DNA from: Methanosphaera sp. rholeuAM6 | GTDB taxonomy: Archaea > Methanobacteriota > Methanobacteria > Methanobacteriales > Methanobacteriaceae | Assembly (NCBI GenBank): GCA_003266105.1 | Contig: MVAA01000054.1 | Span: forward strand, 1 to 7,922 | DNA: 7,922 nucleotides | Reading direction: 5' to 3' | In this document: positions 1 through 4,967 of the stretch, piece by piece | Layout: each line of letters opens with the position of its first letter | Position numbering within the stretch: the first letter of the stretch is position 1 | Notes under the pieces: model-generated | Told to the model about the DNA's origin: nothing | The model's input: only the letters and a program-made list of their open reading frames with translations | The model's database searches: none | Made by a program: the position numbers and the translations under genes

Positions 1-476
1 ACAGTAATGGTAAAGTAATAGCAAACAGTAAGGTGAGAGTAAACGTTAACGGATACAGTACCTACGTTACAACAGACCACGATGGAGTATGGTCACTCAC
101 CATAAAAACCAACAAGACTGGAGTAAACAACGTAACGGCATCATTCACTGGTAACGCTAACTATGCTAAATACACTGCCAATGCTACTTTCAACGTTACC
201 AAACAGGATCTTATAATTACAACTGATGTATCATTCAAACAGGGTAATTTCACAATCACAGGTTCTTTTGTTGACAAAAACGGTAACAAACTTGCAAACA
301 GTAAGGTCAGGGTAAACATCAACGGTAAGGCTGTATATGTAAAAACCGACTCAAACGGTACTTACACTTACAGTGAAATGATTACCGCAAAAACAATCAA
401 GTACAACGTTTACTATGGTGGTAGTGCAAACTATAACTCATTCACCACAAGTAAGACCACTCTTACTGTAGCTTAA
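1..476 (+). CDS. Adhesin-like protein, C-terminal fragment with Ig-like repeats (5' end outside window)
   Basis: The reading frame is open from the first complete codon at position 3, so the GTG at 33 is an internal valine and not a start. The gene enters from the left and ends at TAA 474-476. The visible 157 residues are Asn/Thr/Ser/Tyr/Val-rich and contain two beta-sandwich-type repeats. The first has NGKVIANSKVRVNVNG and the second NGNKLANSKVRVNING, each followed by a (V/Y)xxDxxGxxxx stretch and a closing GNANY or GSANY turn. The repeat period is 273 bp (91 codons). Six N-X-S/T sequons (NKT, NVT, NAT, NVT, NFT, NGT) fit a glycosylated cell-surface protein. There is no C-terminal membrane helix or sorting motif, so anchoring must lie in the missing N-terminal part or be non-covalent. 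Known: large adhesin-like proteins with such repeats are abundant in Methanosphaera and Methanobrevibacter. Inferred: a surface role in contact with host, substrate or other cells. Confidence 0.85.
   Translation, partial: SNGKVIANSKVRVNVNGYSTYVTTDHDGVWSLTIKTNKTGVNNVTASFTGNANYAKYTANATFNVTKQDLIITTDVSFKQGNFTITGSFVDKNGNKLANSKVRVNINGKAVYVKTDSNGTYTYSEMITAKTIKYNVYYGGSANYNSFTTSKTTLTVA
21..325 (+). repeat. 273-bp tandem Ig-domain repeat inside the adhesin gene
   Basis: Bases 21-52 and 294-325 match almost exactly: both begin gcaaacagtaaggt and end aacgg with few mismatches between. They lie exactly 273 bp apart, which is 91 codons. They encode the same strand of successive Ig-like domains (ANSKVRVN(V/I)NG). 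Most of the remaining unit has diverged at DNA level, so the conserved block marks the best place for recombination between units. Confidence 0.75.
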
Positions 477-502
477 AATTATTACTAACTCCCTAAAATT
501 AT

Positions 503-560
503 GTTGAATAGGATTTTAACTATATTCAATTCCTATTCAACTTTTATTTTCCTTTTTTTT
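503..560 (+). terminator. Hairpin plus T-tract terminator of the adhesin gene
   Basis: A perfect 11-bp inverted repeat (gttgaatagga at 503-513, tcctattcaac at 531-541) encloses a 17-nt loop. It is followed at once by a T-rich run ending in eight T residues (542-560). It starts 27 nt after the adhesin stop codon. Archaeal polymerases stop mainly on T-tracts, so the T-run is probably the active part and the stem may protect the 3' end. Confidence 0.75.
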
Positions 561-856
561 GAATAGTTAATCAAGGTAAGAGAATATACTCTTCCAATTT
601 AGAATACAATAAATGTTTTTCCCTCTTTTTCATACAATATGGTATCATCCGGACATGATATTAATTTCTTTTTCATGAATTCTAGTCTATAACATTTCTT
701 TTCCAATAAACATTTTTTCGGACAAGTTTCCAAAATATATTTATAATAGATGATTCATAGATTAAATTATACTTTTAAAGCTTATAAAATGAGTTTTTTA
801 ATTAAAACAGTTTAACATTAGAAAAAAAAATACTTGGAATAATCCAGGAGATGCTT
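561..856 (+). other. Intergenic region upstream of the small secreted protein
   Basis: I see no gene here: only very short ORFs occur, such as a 21-codon one at 751-816 without a ribosome site. The region should hold the promoter for the gene at 857. Candidate TATA boxes are 740-748 (tttataata) and 782-789 (ttataaaa), and I cannot choose between them. A 6-bp inverted repeat (tatcat 643-648, atgata 655-660) surrounds ccggac and is a weak operator candidate. The segment 846-850 (aggag) is the ribosome site of the next gene. Confidence 0.5.
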
Positions 857-1309
857 ATGAAATTTAAATCGCTTATAATGATAGTGTTGCTTCTATTTAC
901 ACTTTGCAGTATCTCAGCTATTCATGCTGACACGTACATGATAAAAAATTCATCCTTTACACTTCCTGATGGATATGGTATGTCAGAACAGGGTCCCCAA
1001 ACATTACTCTACAATGATAAATATGTTCTAACCTTCTTTGAAGGTCCACAAATAGGTGATGATCAGATAAAGGATAATCTTATAGCCAATAACTATACAT
1101 TTATTGGTGAAGACAATTATGATTTTGATGGTGTAAATATTAACCAACAGAACTATAACAAGAATGGTGTAAACACTTGCGTATACTCTTTTGAAAAGAA
1201 TAGTCACTTCTATGTAATAACATTGAACGTCTATGAAAATCAGGAGGTACCAGAGTACGAAAATAATCCAGTTACTCAGATAATTGATTCACTGGAAGTA
1301 ACAGGTTAA
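857..1309 (+). CDS. Small secreted protein with a PDGY-type domain, function unknown
   Basis: The protein has 150 residues. I chose ATG 857 over the ATG two codons earlier (851) because aggag at 846-850 touches 851 directly but lies 6 nt from 857. Residues 1-24 form a typical signal peptide: MKFK, then a long hydrophobic core, with likely cleavage after Ala24 (IHA|DTY). The mature part starts with a short strand and the turn FTLPDGY (residues 34-40). It then alternates strands with polar loops, an F/Y-rich strand pair (CVYSFEKN...FYVITLNVY), and a last helix-like IIDSLEV. This order resembles small exported PsbP/DcrB/Mog1-like domains, but that is inference from layout only. The single-gene unit has its own terminator. 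The minus-strand gene at 1714-2199 carries the same PDGY hallmark and is probably a distant paralog. No catalytic residues are recognisable, so I would not assign a function. Confidence 0.8.
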   Translation: MKFKSLIMIVLLLFTLCSISAIHADTYMIKNSSFTLPDGYGMSEQGPQTLLYNDKYVLTFFEGPQIGDDQIKDNLIANNYTFIGEDNYDFDGVNINQQNYNKNGVNTCVYSFEKNSHFYVITLNVYENQEVPEYENNPVTQIIDSLEVTG

Positions 1310-1333
1310 TAGGATATATAACCATTCAATAAT

Positions 1334-1416
1334 CCCCCCCTTTTTTTAACGGATGACAGTAATCCCGTTATGAGATATGTGTCATCCGGAGATTATTATT
1401 TTATTTTTTGTTTTCA
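1334..1416 (+). terminator. Terminator region of the secreted-protein gene
   Basis: A C7T7 run at 1334-1347 is followed by a perfect 8-bp inverted repeat (cggatgac 1350-1357, gtcatccg 1381-1388) and a T-rich tail (1389-1416). A second, mutually exclusive stem (taacgg 1347-1352 with ccgtta 1365-1370) shares the left arm. The T7 alone or the downstream T-rich run could end transcription in an archaeon. Confidence 0.6.
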
Positions 1417-1713
1417 TTGTCTGATAATATAATCCGATAGTCTATGATTAAATAAATTTACTCTTTTAAAAATATTTACAGTGTATGTAGAAGTGGTAGC
1501 TAATCCATTCACATGGTTAATGTGATTAATATTGGAAGACAGGGGTGTAAACGGTTAATGATGATTATAGTATATCATTAATGGTATTATTATAGTATAA
1601 TAATGAAAAGTAAGTGTAATCAACTATGCATTGAAAAAACAATGCAGAAAAGTTATTTGTCCTGTTAATTACAAAATAATAATGTTACAAAAAAATAGAT
1701 TATAGGGAAGAAA
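1417..1713. other. Gene-free convergent intergenic region with several inverted repeats
   Basis: No ORF of credible length or with a ribosome site lies here. I see four perfect dyads in a row: tcacat/atgtga (1509-1525), ttaatgat/atcattaa (1555-1581), attattata/tataataat around a single G (1586-1604), and tgcattg/caatgca with an A6 loop (1627-1646). A run of seven A residues at 1689-1695 is a T7 on the minus strand, 18 nt past the stop of the minus-strand gene, and is its likely terminator. No tRNA-like or C/D-box arrangement could be completed. Confidence 0.5.
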
Positions 1714-2199
1714 CTATGAATCTTCCACTACAAGAACCTGTTTAATCAAGTCTTCATCTGGAGCAGTTATGCTTACTGCCTTATTGTTAAATGCATAAGT
1801 AAAACAGGTAAAACTTTCATTGCCTGAAAGATAACCTGGATATCCCAGCAAGGTTTTCCTATCCCTACCTTCACATATTTTATAAAGATTGTCAGCATTC
1901 ACATCAAAATAATCATAATCTGCAATGTTAATTCTTATTTCGTCACCAGCACTGTTTTCATAAACTTCCTCGGTATATATTAAGCTGGTGCTTCCATTAC
2001 TCTTTGTTTGGTTTACGACAGTTTTTGAATTATTTTTTTCATAGCCGTCAGGAATATTAAATTCAATTGATTCGATTGAAACACCCCTTTGCATATCGGC
2101 TCCTCCGCTTTGGCCTAAATCTGTTGTCATTGCTATTGTTGCCAATATTACAAGTCCTATCAGTATTATCAGGGGAATAATTACATTTCTGATATTCAT
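1714..2199 (-). CDS. Membrane-anchored PDGY-domain protein, function unknown
   Basis: The protein has 161 residues. ATG (2199-2197) is preceded by gggggtga (2213-2206), a good match to the archaeal Shine-Dalgarno, with a 6-nt gap. Residues 6-25 form one strongly hydrophobic helix after MNIRN and no clear cleavage site follows, so it is probably an N-terminal anchor with the rest outside the cell. The extracellular part opens with EFNIPDGY (46-53) and has four sequons (NNS, NQT, NGS, NES). It also has strands of alternating polarity, a LLGYPGYLSG loop (117-126) and a possible disulfide pair, Cys109 and Cys132. The end (DLIKQVLVVE) resembles the closing helix and strand of the plus-strand protein at 857-1309. 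Shared PDGY, size and order suggest a common family, perhaps PsbP/DcrB-like, but sequence identity is low. No enzyme motif is visible. Confidence 0.8.
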   Translation of the reverse strand: MNIRNVIIPLIILIGLVILATIAMTTDLGQSGGADMQRGVSIESIEFNIPDGYEKNNSKTVVNQTKSNGSTSLIYTEEVYENSAGDEIRINIADYDYFDVNADNLYKICEGRDRKTLLGYPGYLSGNESFTCFTYAFNNKAVSITAPDEDLIKQVLVVEDS

Positions 2200-2205
2200 A
2201 TGTTT

Positions 2206-2213
2206 TCACCCCC
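2206..2213 (-). promoter_or_regulatory. Shine-Dalgarno of the membrane-anchored protein
   Basis: The minus-strand gggggtga ends 6 nt before the ATG and pairs well with an archaeal 16S 3' end (complement of aggaggtga). It fixes the start of the gene at 2199. Confidence 0.7.
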
Positions 2214-2260
2214 ATTCTGGAATATCCTTCAATATTAATGTTCTTTAGTTATATGTTTTA

Positions 2261-2283
2261 TCATAAGGAAATATCTCTTATGA
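2261..2283. repeat. Inverted repeat in the upstream region of the anchored-protein gene
   Basis: Arms tcataag (2261-2267) and cttatga (2277-2283) are perfect 7-bp complements around 9 nt. The element lies between the stop of the small basic gene (2306) and a TATA-like minus-strand acatata sequence near 2250. No T-tract follows on either strand, so an operator is more likely than a terminator. Confidence 0.35.
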
Positions 2284-2305
2284 GATTAAAAATGTAAGTT
2301 ATTGC

Positions 2306-2527
2306 TTATATCATTGAGATTATTTTTGAGTTAACTTTTTTGATTATCGTAAATTTCCTGCCTGAATTCCATGATCCGATGTGTCCTTTTTCTTCCAGAT
2401 AATCCAGCTTTCTGGTTAATTTATCAAAGACTATCATTGCCAGCTTAATGTTCTGTAATGTAAACAGGATTCCTATCTTTTTTCCTAATCCTGAAACTGC
2501 TATTTTTTTAATGTTGAGTACCATCAT
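2306..2527 (-). CDS. Small basic protein of unknown function
   Basis: The protein has 73 residues from ATG 2527. An ATG four codons earlier (2539) overlaps the ribosome site and is less likely: gggag (2537-2533) stands 5 nt before 2527 and 8 nt before a second ATG at 2524. A consensus TATA box (tttatatat on the minus strand, 2599-2591) sits about 70 nt upstream of the start, which supports a real transcribed gene. The product is Lys/Ile/Leu-rich with no signal peptide or clear membrane helix. An amphipathic central helix (LQNIKLAMIVFDKLTRKLDYLEEKGHIG is one continuous predicted helical and turn region) leads into GRKFTIIKKV, which could be a beta hairpin. Helix then GxxxxxxGRxFxIIKK recalls the end of a winged helix, so nucleic-acid binding is possible but speculative. 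I do not recognise a family. Confidence 0.55.
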   Translation of the reverse strand: MMVLNIKKIAVSGLGKKIGILFTLQNIKLAMIVFDKLTRKLDYLEEKGHIGSWNSGRKFTIIKKVNSKIISMI

Positions 2528-2590
2528 AATCGCTCCCATTATAGTTTATATTATTATATTTTCTTTTCCAATCTTAATATAAAACTTTTA

Positions 2591-2599
2591 ATATATAAA
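2591..2599 (-). promoter_or_regulatory. TATA box for the small basic protein gene
   Basis: The minus-strand tttatatat is the archaeal TATA consensus. A start of transcription about 25-27 nt downstream would lie near 2568, giving a leader of about 40 nt before ATG 2527. Confidence 0.5.
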
Positions 2600-2874
2600 T
2601 GTTACTTAAAAATATACAATATAAAAAACAGAAAACAAGGCTTATAAACGCTAAATACCACACAAAAAATAATCAAATGAATTTATAAAAATTAATGACA
2701 CGTCAAATAAAACAACAATTAAGAAATAGAATCCAAAAAGCAGTTTAAGATAATAACCATCCACAGATAAATATAATAAAACACTTCCATGTCAGAATCA
2801 TACACTACAGTCATATCCTCTAAAAAATAGGGGAAATAATAGAGAAAATAATTATTATCACAAAACCTTCATAA
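2600..2874 (-). other. Intergenic region, 3' side of the marker-protein gene
   Basis: No convincing gene is present. On the minus strand a stem (tcctcta 2816-2822 with tagggga 2828-2834, one G-T pair, A5/T5 loop) lies 41 nt past the marker-gene stop. Together with its T6 run it may end transcription. A 31-codon minus-strand ORF (2719-2814) encodes a hydrophobic peptide, but its gagg is only 2 nt from the ATG, so I do not call it a gene. Confidence 0.4.
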
Positions 2875-3492
2875 TCATATCCCATTTATTTCATTGACAA
2901 TCTCAACAAATTCACTGAGAGCTATCTTCTTCCTGTAGGGCATTCCATCCGTTGTCAGATTGTCGTCATTGGACACGTAGTCATCAGGATATTCATCAAG
3001 ATTTCTGAGGAATCTGTTGGTTCTTTCAAACAATCCTATCAGTTCATCCCTGTTTGTTGGATAGGCCATCTCCAGTCGTGGTATCTTCCTTTTTCTAAGT
3101 GAATACAAAAGAAACTTGGGAAAGTTTCCCTTACCCACTCCACCATAGAGTAGTATTGCACTGTTTAATCTGTCATACATTCTTGTCCTATTCTTCGGTG
3201 CTCTGCCAAGTATAATGGCAGCTTCAGCCTCCCGTATTATATGGTCTGCCAGGGTAAGTCTTCCCTTAATGCCTGAGGGTACTTCATTGCACACGTACTT
3301 GTTTCCCGCCTGTACCAATGTACCGTTAAGCGTATAGGGTGGTGCATTATAGTCAATAACCTCATCATCATAGGGATCCTTCTGTCGAGCCTTTTCTGGA
3401 GTAATGTTAGTCATCTGTAGGGGAGTGTGTCCGTTTTTATAGATGAGGTTAGTAAGCAAAACCCCACCCTCAGGTACTAGAGCTATCTTCAT
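2875..3492 (-). CDS. Probable methanogenesis marker protein 5 (DUF2112 family)
   Basis: The protein has 205 residues. ATG 3492 is preceded by ggtgat (3503-3498) with a 5-nt gap. It is soluble, with no signal peptide. The N-terminus MKIALVPEGGVLLTNLIYKNGHTPL looks like a Rossmann-type strand and helix. The central EVPSGIKGR (70-78), followed by EAEAAIILGRAP (88-99), is what makes me think of DUF2112, the family known as methanogenesis marker protein 5, which is restricted to methanogens and has no proven biochemical role. Then come LYGGVGKGNFPKFLLY (115-130), RKIPRLEMAYP (135-145) and an acidic linker before the C-terminal helix. The assignment is from memory of the family and is moderate. The gene lies 24 nt behind the ClC gene on the same strand, so the two are probably cotranscribed. 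Length may exceed the usual family size because of inserts near 31-55 and a C-terminal extension after about 165. Confidence 0.6.
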   Translation of the reverse strand: MKIALVPEGGVLLTNLIYKNGHTPLQMTNITPEKARQKDPYDDEVIDYNAPPYTLNGTLVQAGNKYVCNEVPSGIKGRLTLADHIIREAEAAIILGRAPKNRTRMYDRLNSAILLYGGVGKGNFPKFLLYSLRKRKIPRLEMAYPTNRDELIGLFERTNRFLRNLDEYPDDYVSNDDNLTTDGMPYRKKIALSEFVEIVNEINGI

Positions 3493-3497
3493 GTATT

Positions 3498-3503
3498 ATC
3501 ACC
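3498..3503 (-). promoter_or_regulatory. Ribosome site of the marker-protein gene
   Basis: The minus-strand ggtgat with a 5-nt spacer decides ATG 3492. It lies within the 24-nt gap after the ClC stop codon, so the gene has independent initiation inside a probable operon. The same hexamer and spacing precede the ClC gene. Confidence 0.65.
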
Positions 3504-3516
3504 GTCCATAAACATT

Positions 3517-4734
3517 TCAACAATCGCTTTCCAACATTAGAGGAGTTTTAAACAGACATGATACAACTGCACAAACCAGCATCAACGGTATAAGATTTAC
3601 CGGAAATATAATCATCAACAGTAATACCACGGCCATAGGCTTTTTTAGAATGTTTGCCATCAATGATGTTGTAACAACAGACATTGAAATGATGGGATCC
3701 ACATTAACTAAAAGGCTCATGGCATAACCCATGGCACATCCGGCAAATATCATTGGAAAGAAATGTCCTCCCTTAAGTCCTGTTTCAATACAGACGTTTG
3801 TAAGAACTATTTTCATGAGACCTGTCAGTATGAGGATGACAATTCCTATCTGTGCACCGTTATCAAGCAGCAGATATATCTGTTCTTCACCAGAAAACAT
3901 GCTAAGTGGAAGAAAGCTTCCAATAACTCCAAGAATCAGTCCTCCAATTGCGCATTTAAATATAATGCTGATTTTCATGTAATTAAACACTGTCTTAACA
4001 AGCTTGGAACTGGCAAAGTAGAAGTATGAAAGAAGAATTCCCAAGAGCATCAACAATATGGTGTATGGATAGTTAATGTTTGCAAGGGAAGCTGTTCCAA
4101 TACTGTGCAATCCTGACTGATTGTGCGTAAGATGATTCAGATAGATGAATATTCCAAAGGAGCTTAGTATGACAACGAAGTATAGAATATTCTTTGACGT
4201 TTTTGGCAGTTTGCTTTCTTCCTCATTTTCCAGGGGTTCGACAAAACCGAATATAGGTGAAGCAAATATGGTACCAAGGGTTGCCGTAATACCGATACTT
4301 GTCAATTCTTCCAGTTCATTATTAAATATCTTAAGCTTATCGGATACCCATGTGCATAAACCTGCAATAATCCCGGTTAATCCGGCTTCAGGTCCAATAC
4401 TGGCACCGAATATCAATGGCAACAGGGCAGAAACAATGGATGGAAAAATGTTTTCATAGGAGTACCTGTGATCCTTCTTAACCTTCTTCATAACAACAGC
4501 CAGTTCTTCGGGAGAATCCCCAAACCTATCTTTCCAAAGACCAATTAACAGTCCACCAGTTAAGCACACAACTATTGGATAGTATCTGAAATTAATCAGT
4601 CCCGGCAGATAATCCCAGAAGAATGCAATGCCAAGATTCATCACCATCATAAAAGACCATATAATCAGTCCTGCAACAAGACCAATTATTATGGTATATA
4701 ACAGTAACACCAGGTTATGTTTTATTCTTATCAA
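3517..4734 (-). CDS. ClC-family chloride channel/transporter (divergent, YfeO-like)
   Basis: The integral membrane protein has 405 residues and about ten hydrophobic segments, the size of a prokaryotic ClC without CBS domains. The start is TTG 4734: ggtgat (4745-4740) lies 5 nt upstream and no better ATG is nearby. ClC hallmarks are GASIGPEAG (110-118), at the place of the GREGP motif, and GGHFFP (322-327), the GxFxP motif of the anion pore. SGEEQ (281-285) and the ANILKKPMAVVLLL helix (360-373) also fit. The usual GSGIP motif is not present; GDSPEE (72-77) takes its place. The gating Glu of GREGP is Ile113, and the central pore Tyr near the C-terminus seems to be absent. This matches the divergent GxSxGPE group that includes E. 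coli YfeO. A passive anion channel or another anion is therefore as likely as Cl-/H+ exchange. The downstream marker-protein gene is probably in the same operon. Confidence 0.85.
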   Translation of the reverse strand: MIRIKHNLVLLLYTIIIGLVAGLIIWSFMMVMNLGIAFFWDYLPGLINFRYYPIVVCLTGGLLIGLWKDRFGDSPEELAVVMKKVKKDHRYSYENIFPSIVSALLPLIFGASIGPEAGLTGIIAGLCTWVSDKLKIFNNELEELTSIGITATLGTIFASPIFGFVEPLENEEESKLPKTSKNILYFVVILSSFGIFIYLNHLTHNQSGLHSIGTASLANINYPYTILLMLLGILLSYFYFASSKLVKTVFNYMKISIIFKCAIGGLILGVIGSFLPLSMFSGEEQIYLLLDNGAQIGIVILILTGLMKIVLTNVCIETGLKGGHFFPMIFAGCAMGYAMSLLVNVDPIISMSVVTTSLMANILKKPMAVVLLLMIIFPVNLIPLMLVCAVVSCLFKTPLMLESDC

Positions 4735-4739
4735 AAATA

Positions 4740-4745
4740 ATCACC
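4740..4745 (-). promoter_or_regulatory. Ribosome site fixing the TTG start of the ClC gene
   Basis: The minus-strand ggtgat, 5 nt before TTG 4734-4732, repeats the sequence and spacing seen before the marker-protein gene. It supports the non-ATG start. Confidence 0.65.
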
Positions 4746-4804
4746 AAATGATTGTTTAACAGATTATATCATTGATTCTGTGATTGAACATTAATCAGAA
4801 AGTC

Positions 4805-4885
4805 TTAAAAATATCTTTGTCGGATGAAATACTTAAATCTGTTGATGATAGAGAACAGTATGATTTCAGCTAGTAGAATCAACAC
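4805..4885 (-). CDS. Candidate small membrane peptide upstream of the ClC gene
   Basis: This is a 26-codon ORF, GTG 4885 to TAA 4805. GGAGG (4896-4892) stands 6 nt before the GTG and is the strongest ribosome site in the window; the next codon, TTG 4882, is an alternative start. The peptide begins with about 15 hydrophobic residues (MLILLAEIILFSII) and ends basic and aromatic (NRFKYFIRQRYF), the pattern of a one-pass small membrane protein with a positive inside tail. A minus-strand TATA box (tttatatta, 4937-4929) predicts transcription from about 4906, giving a short leader that includes the GGAGG. The ORF ends 70 nt before the ClC start on the same strand, so it could be a regulatory leader peptide or a small partner subunit of the channel. 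It is too short for similarity to be judged by eye. Chance remains a real alternative. Confidence 0.45.
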   Translation of the reverse strand: MLILLAEIILFSIINRFKYFIRQRYF

Positions 4886-4891
4886 AAAAAG

Positions 4892-4896
4892 CCTCC
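4892..4896 (-). promoter_or_regulatory. Strong GGAGG ribosome site in the ClC upstream region
   Basis: GGAGG on the minus strand lies far from the ClC start (about 160 nt) but exactly 6 nt before a GTG that opens a 26-codon frame. Its presence is hard to explain without translation of that frame. Confidence 0.5.
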
Positions 4897-4907
4897 AATT
4901 AAAGTAA

Positions 4908-4937
4908 TTTATAAATCATTTAAAACATATAATATAA
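4908..4937. promoter_or_regulatory. Divergent promoter pair between ClC operon and aldehyde dehydrogenase
   Basis: Plus strand: tttataaa at 4909-4916 predicts transcription near 4938, which favours translation from an ATG downstream of 4938. Minus strand: tttatatta at 4937-4929 predicts transcription near 4906 for the small peptide and ClC operon. The two boxes lie within 30 bp, so the two transcription complexes would overlap and probably exclude each other. A further minus-strand TATA-like gatataat (4770-4763) could serve ClC alone. Confidence 0.45.
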
Positions 4938-4967
4938 ATGAAAAGTAACAACAACAATGGACGGTAT

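Noticed and set aside
33..476. GTG 33 as the start of a complete 147-residue protein
   Set aside because: The frame is open to the window edge, and residues before the GTG (NGKVIANSK) match the second repeat, so it is the inside of a longer gene.
751..816. 21-codon plus-strand ORF upstream of the secreted-protein gene
   Set aside because: It has no ribosome site and overlaps a promoter candidate; its composition is that of the AT-rich spacer.
1556..1564. C-box-like atgatga, possible C/D guide RNA
   Set aside because: No matching D box (ctga) follows at a suitable distance, and no C'/D' pair is visible.
3731..4459. Plus-strand ORFs of 83-104 codons opposite the ClC gene
   Set aside because: They are antisense shadows of a clear membrane-protein gene and lack ribosome sites and recognisable domains.
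646..4827. Repeated tcatccgg/cggatga words at 646, 1350, 1382 and 4821
   Set aside because: The words are 7-8 bp, with unrelated flanks and no constant position relative to genes; chance is sufficient.
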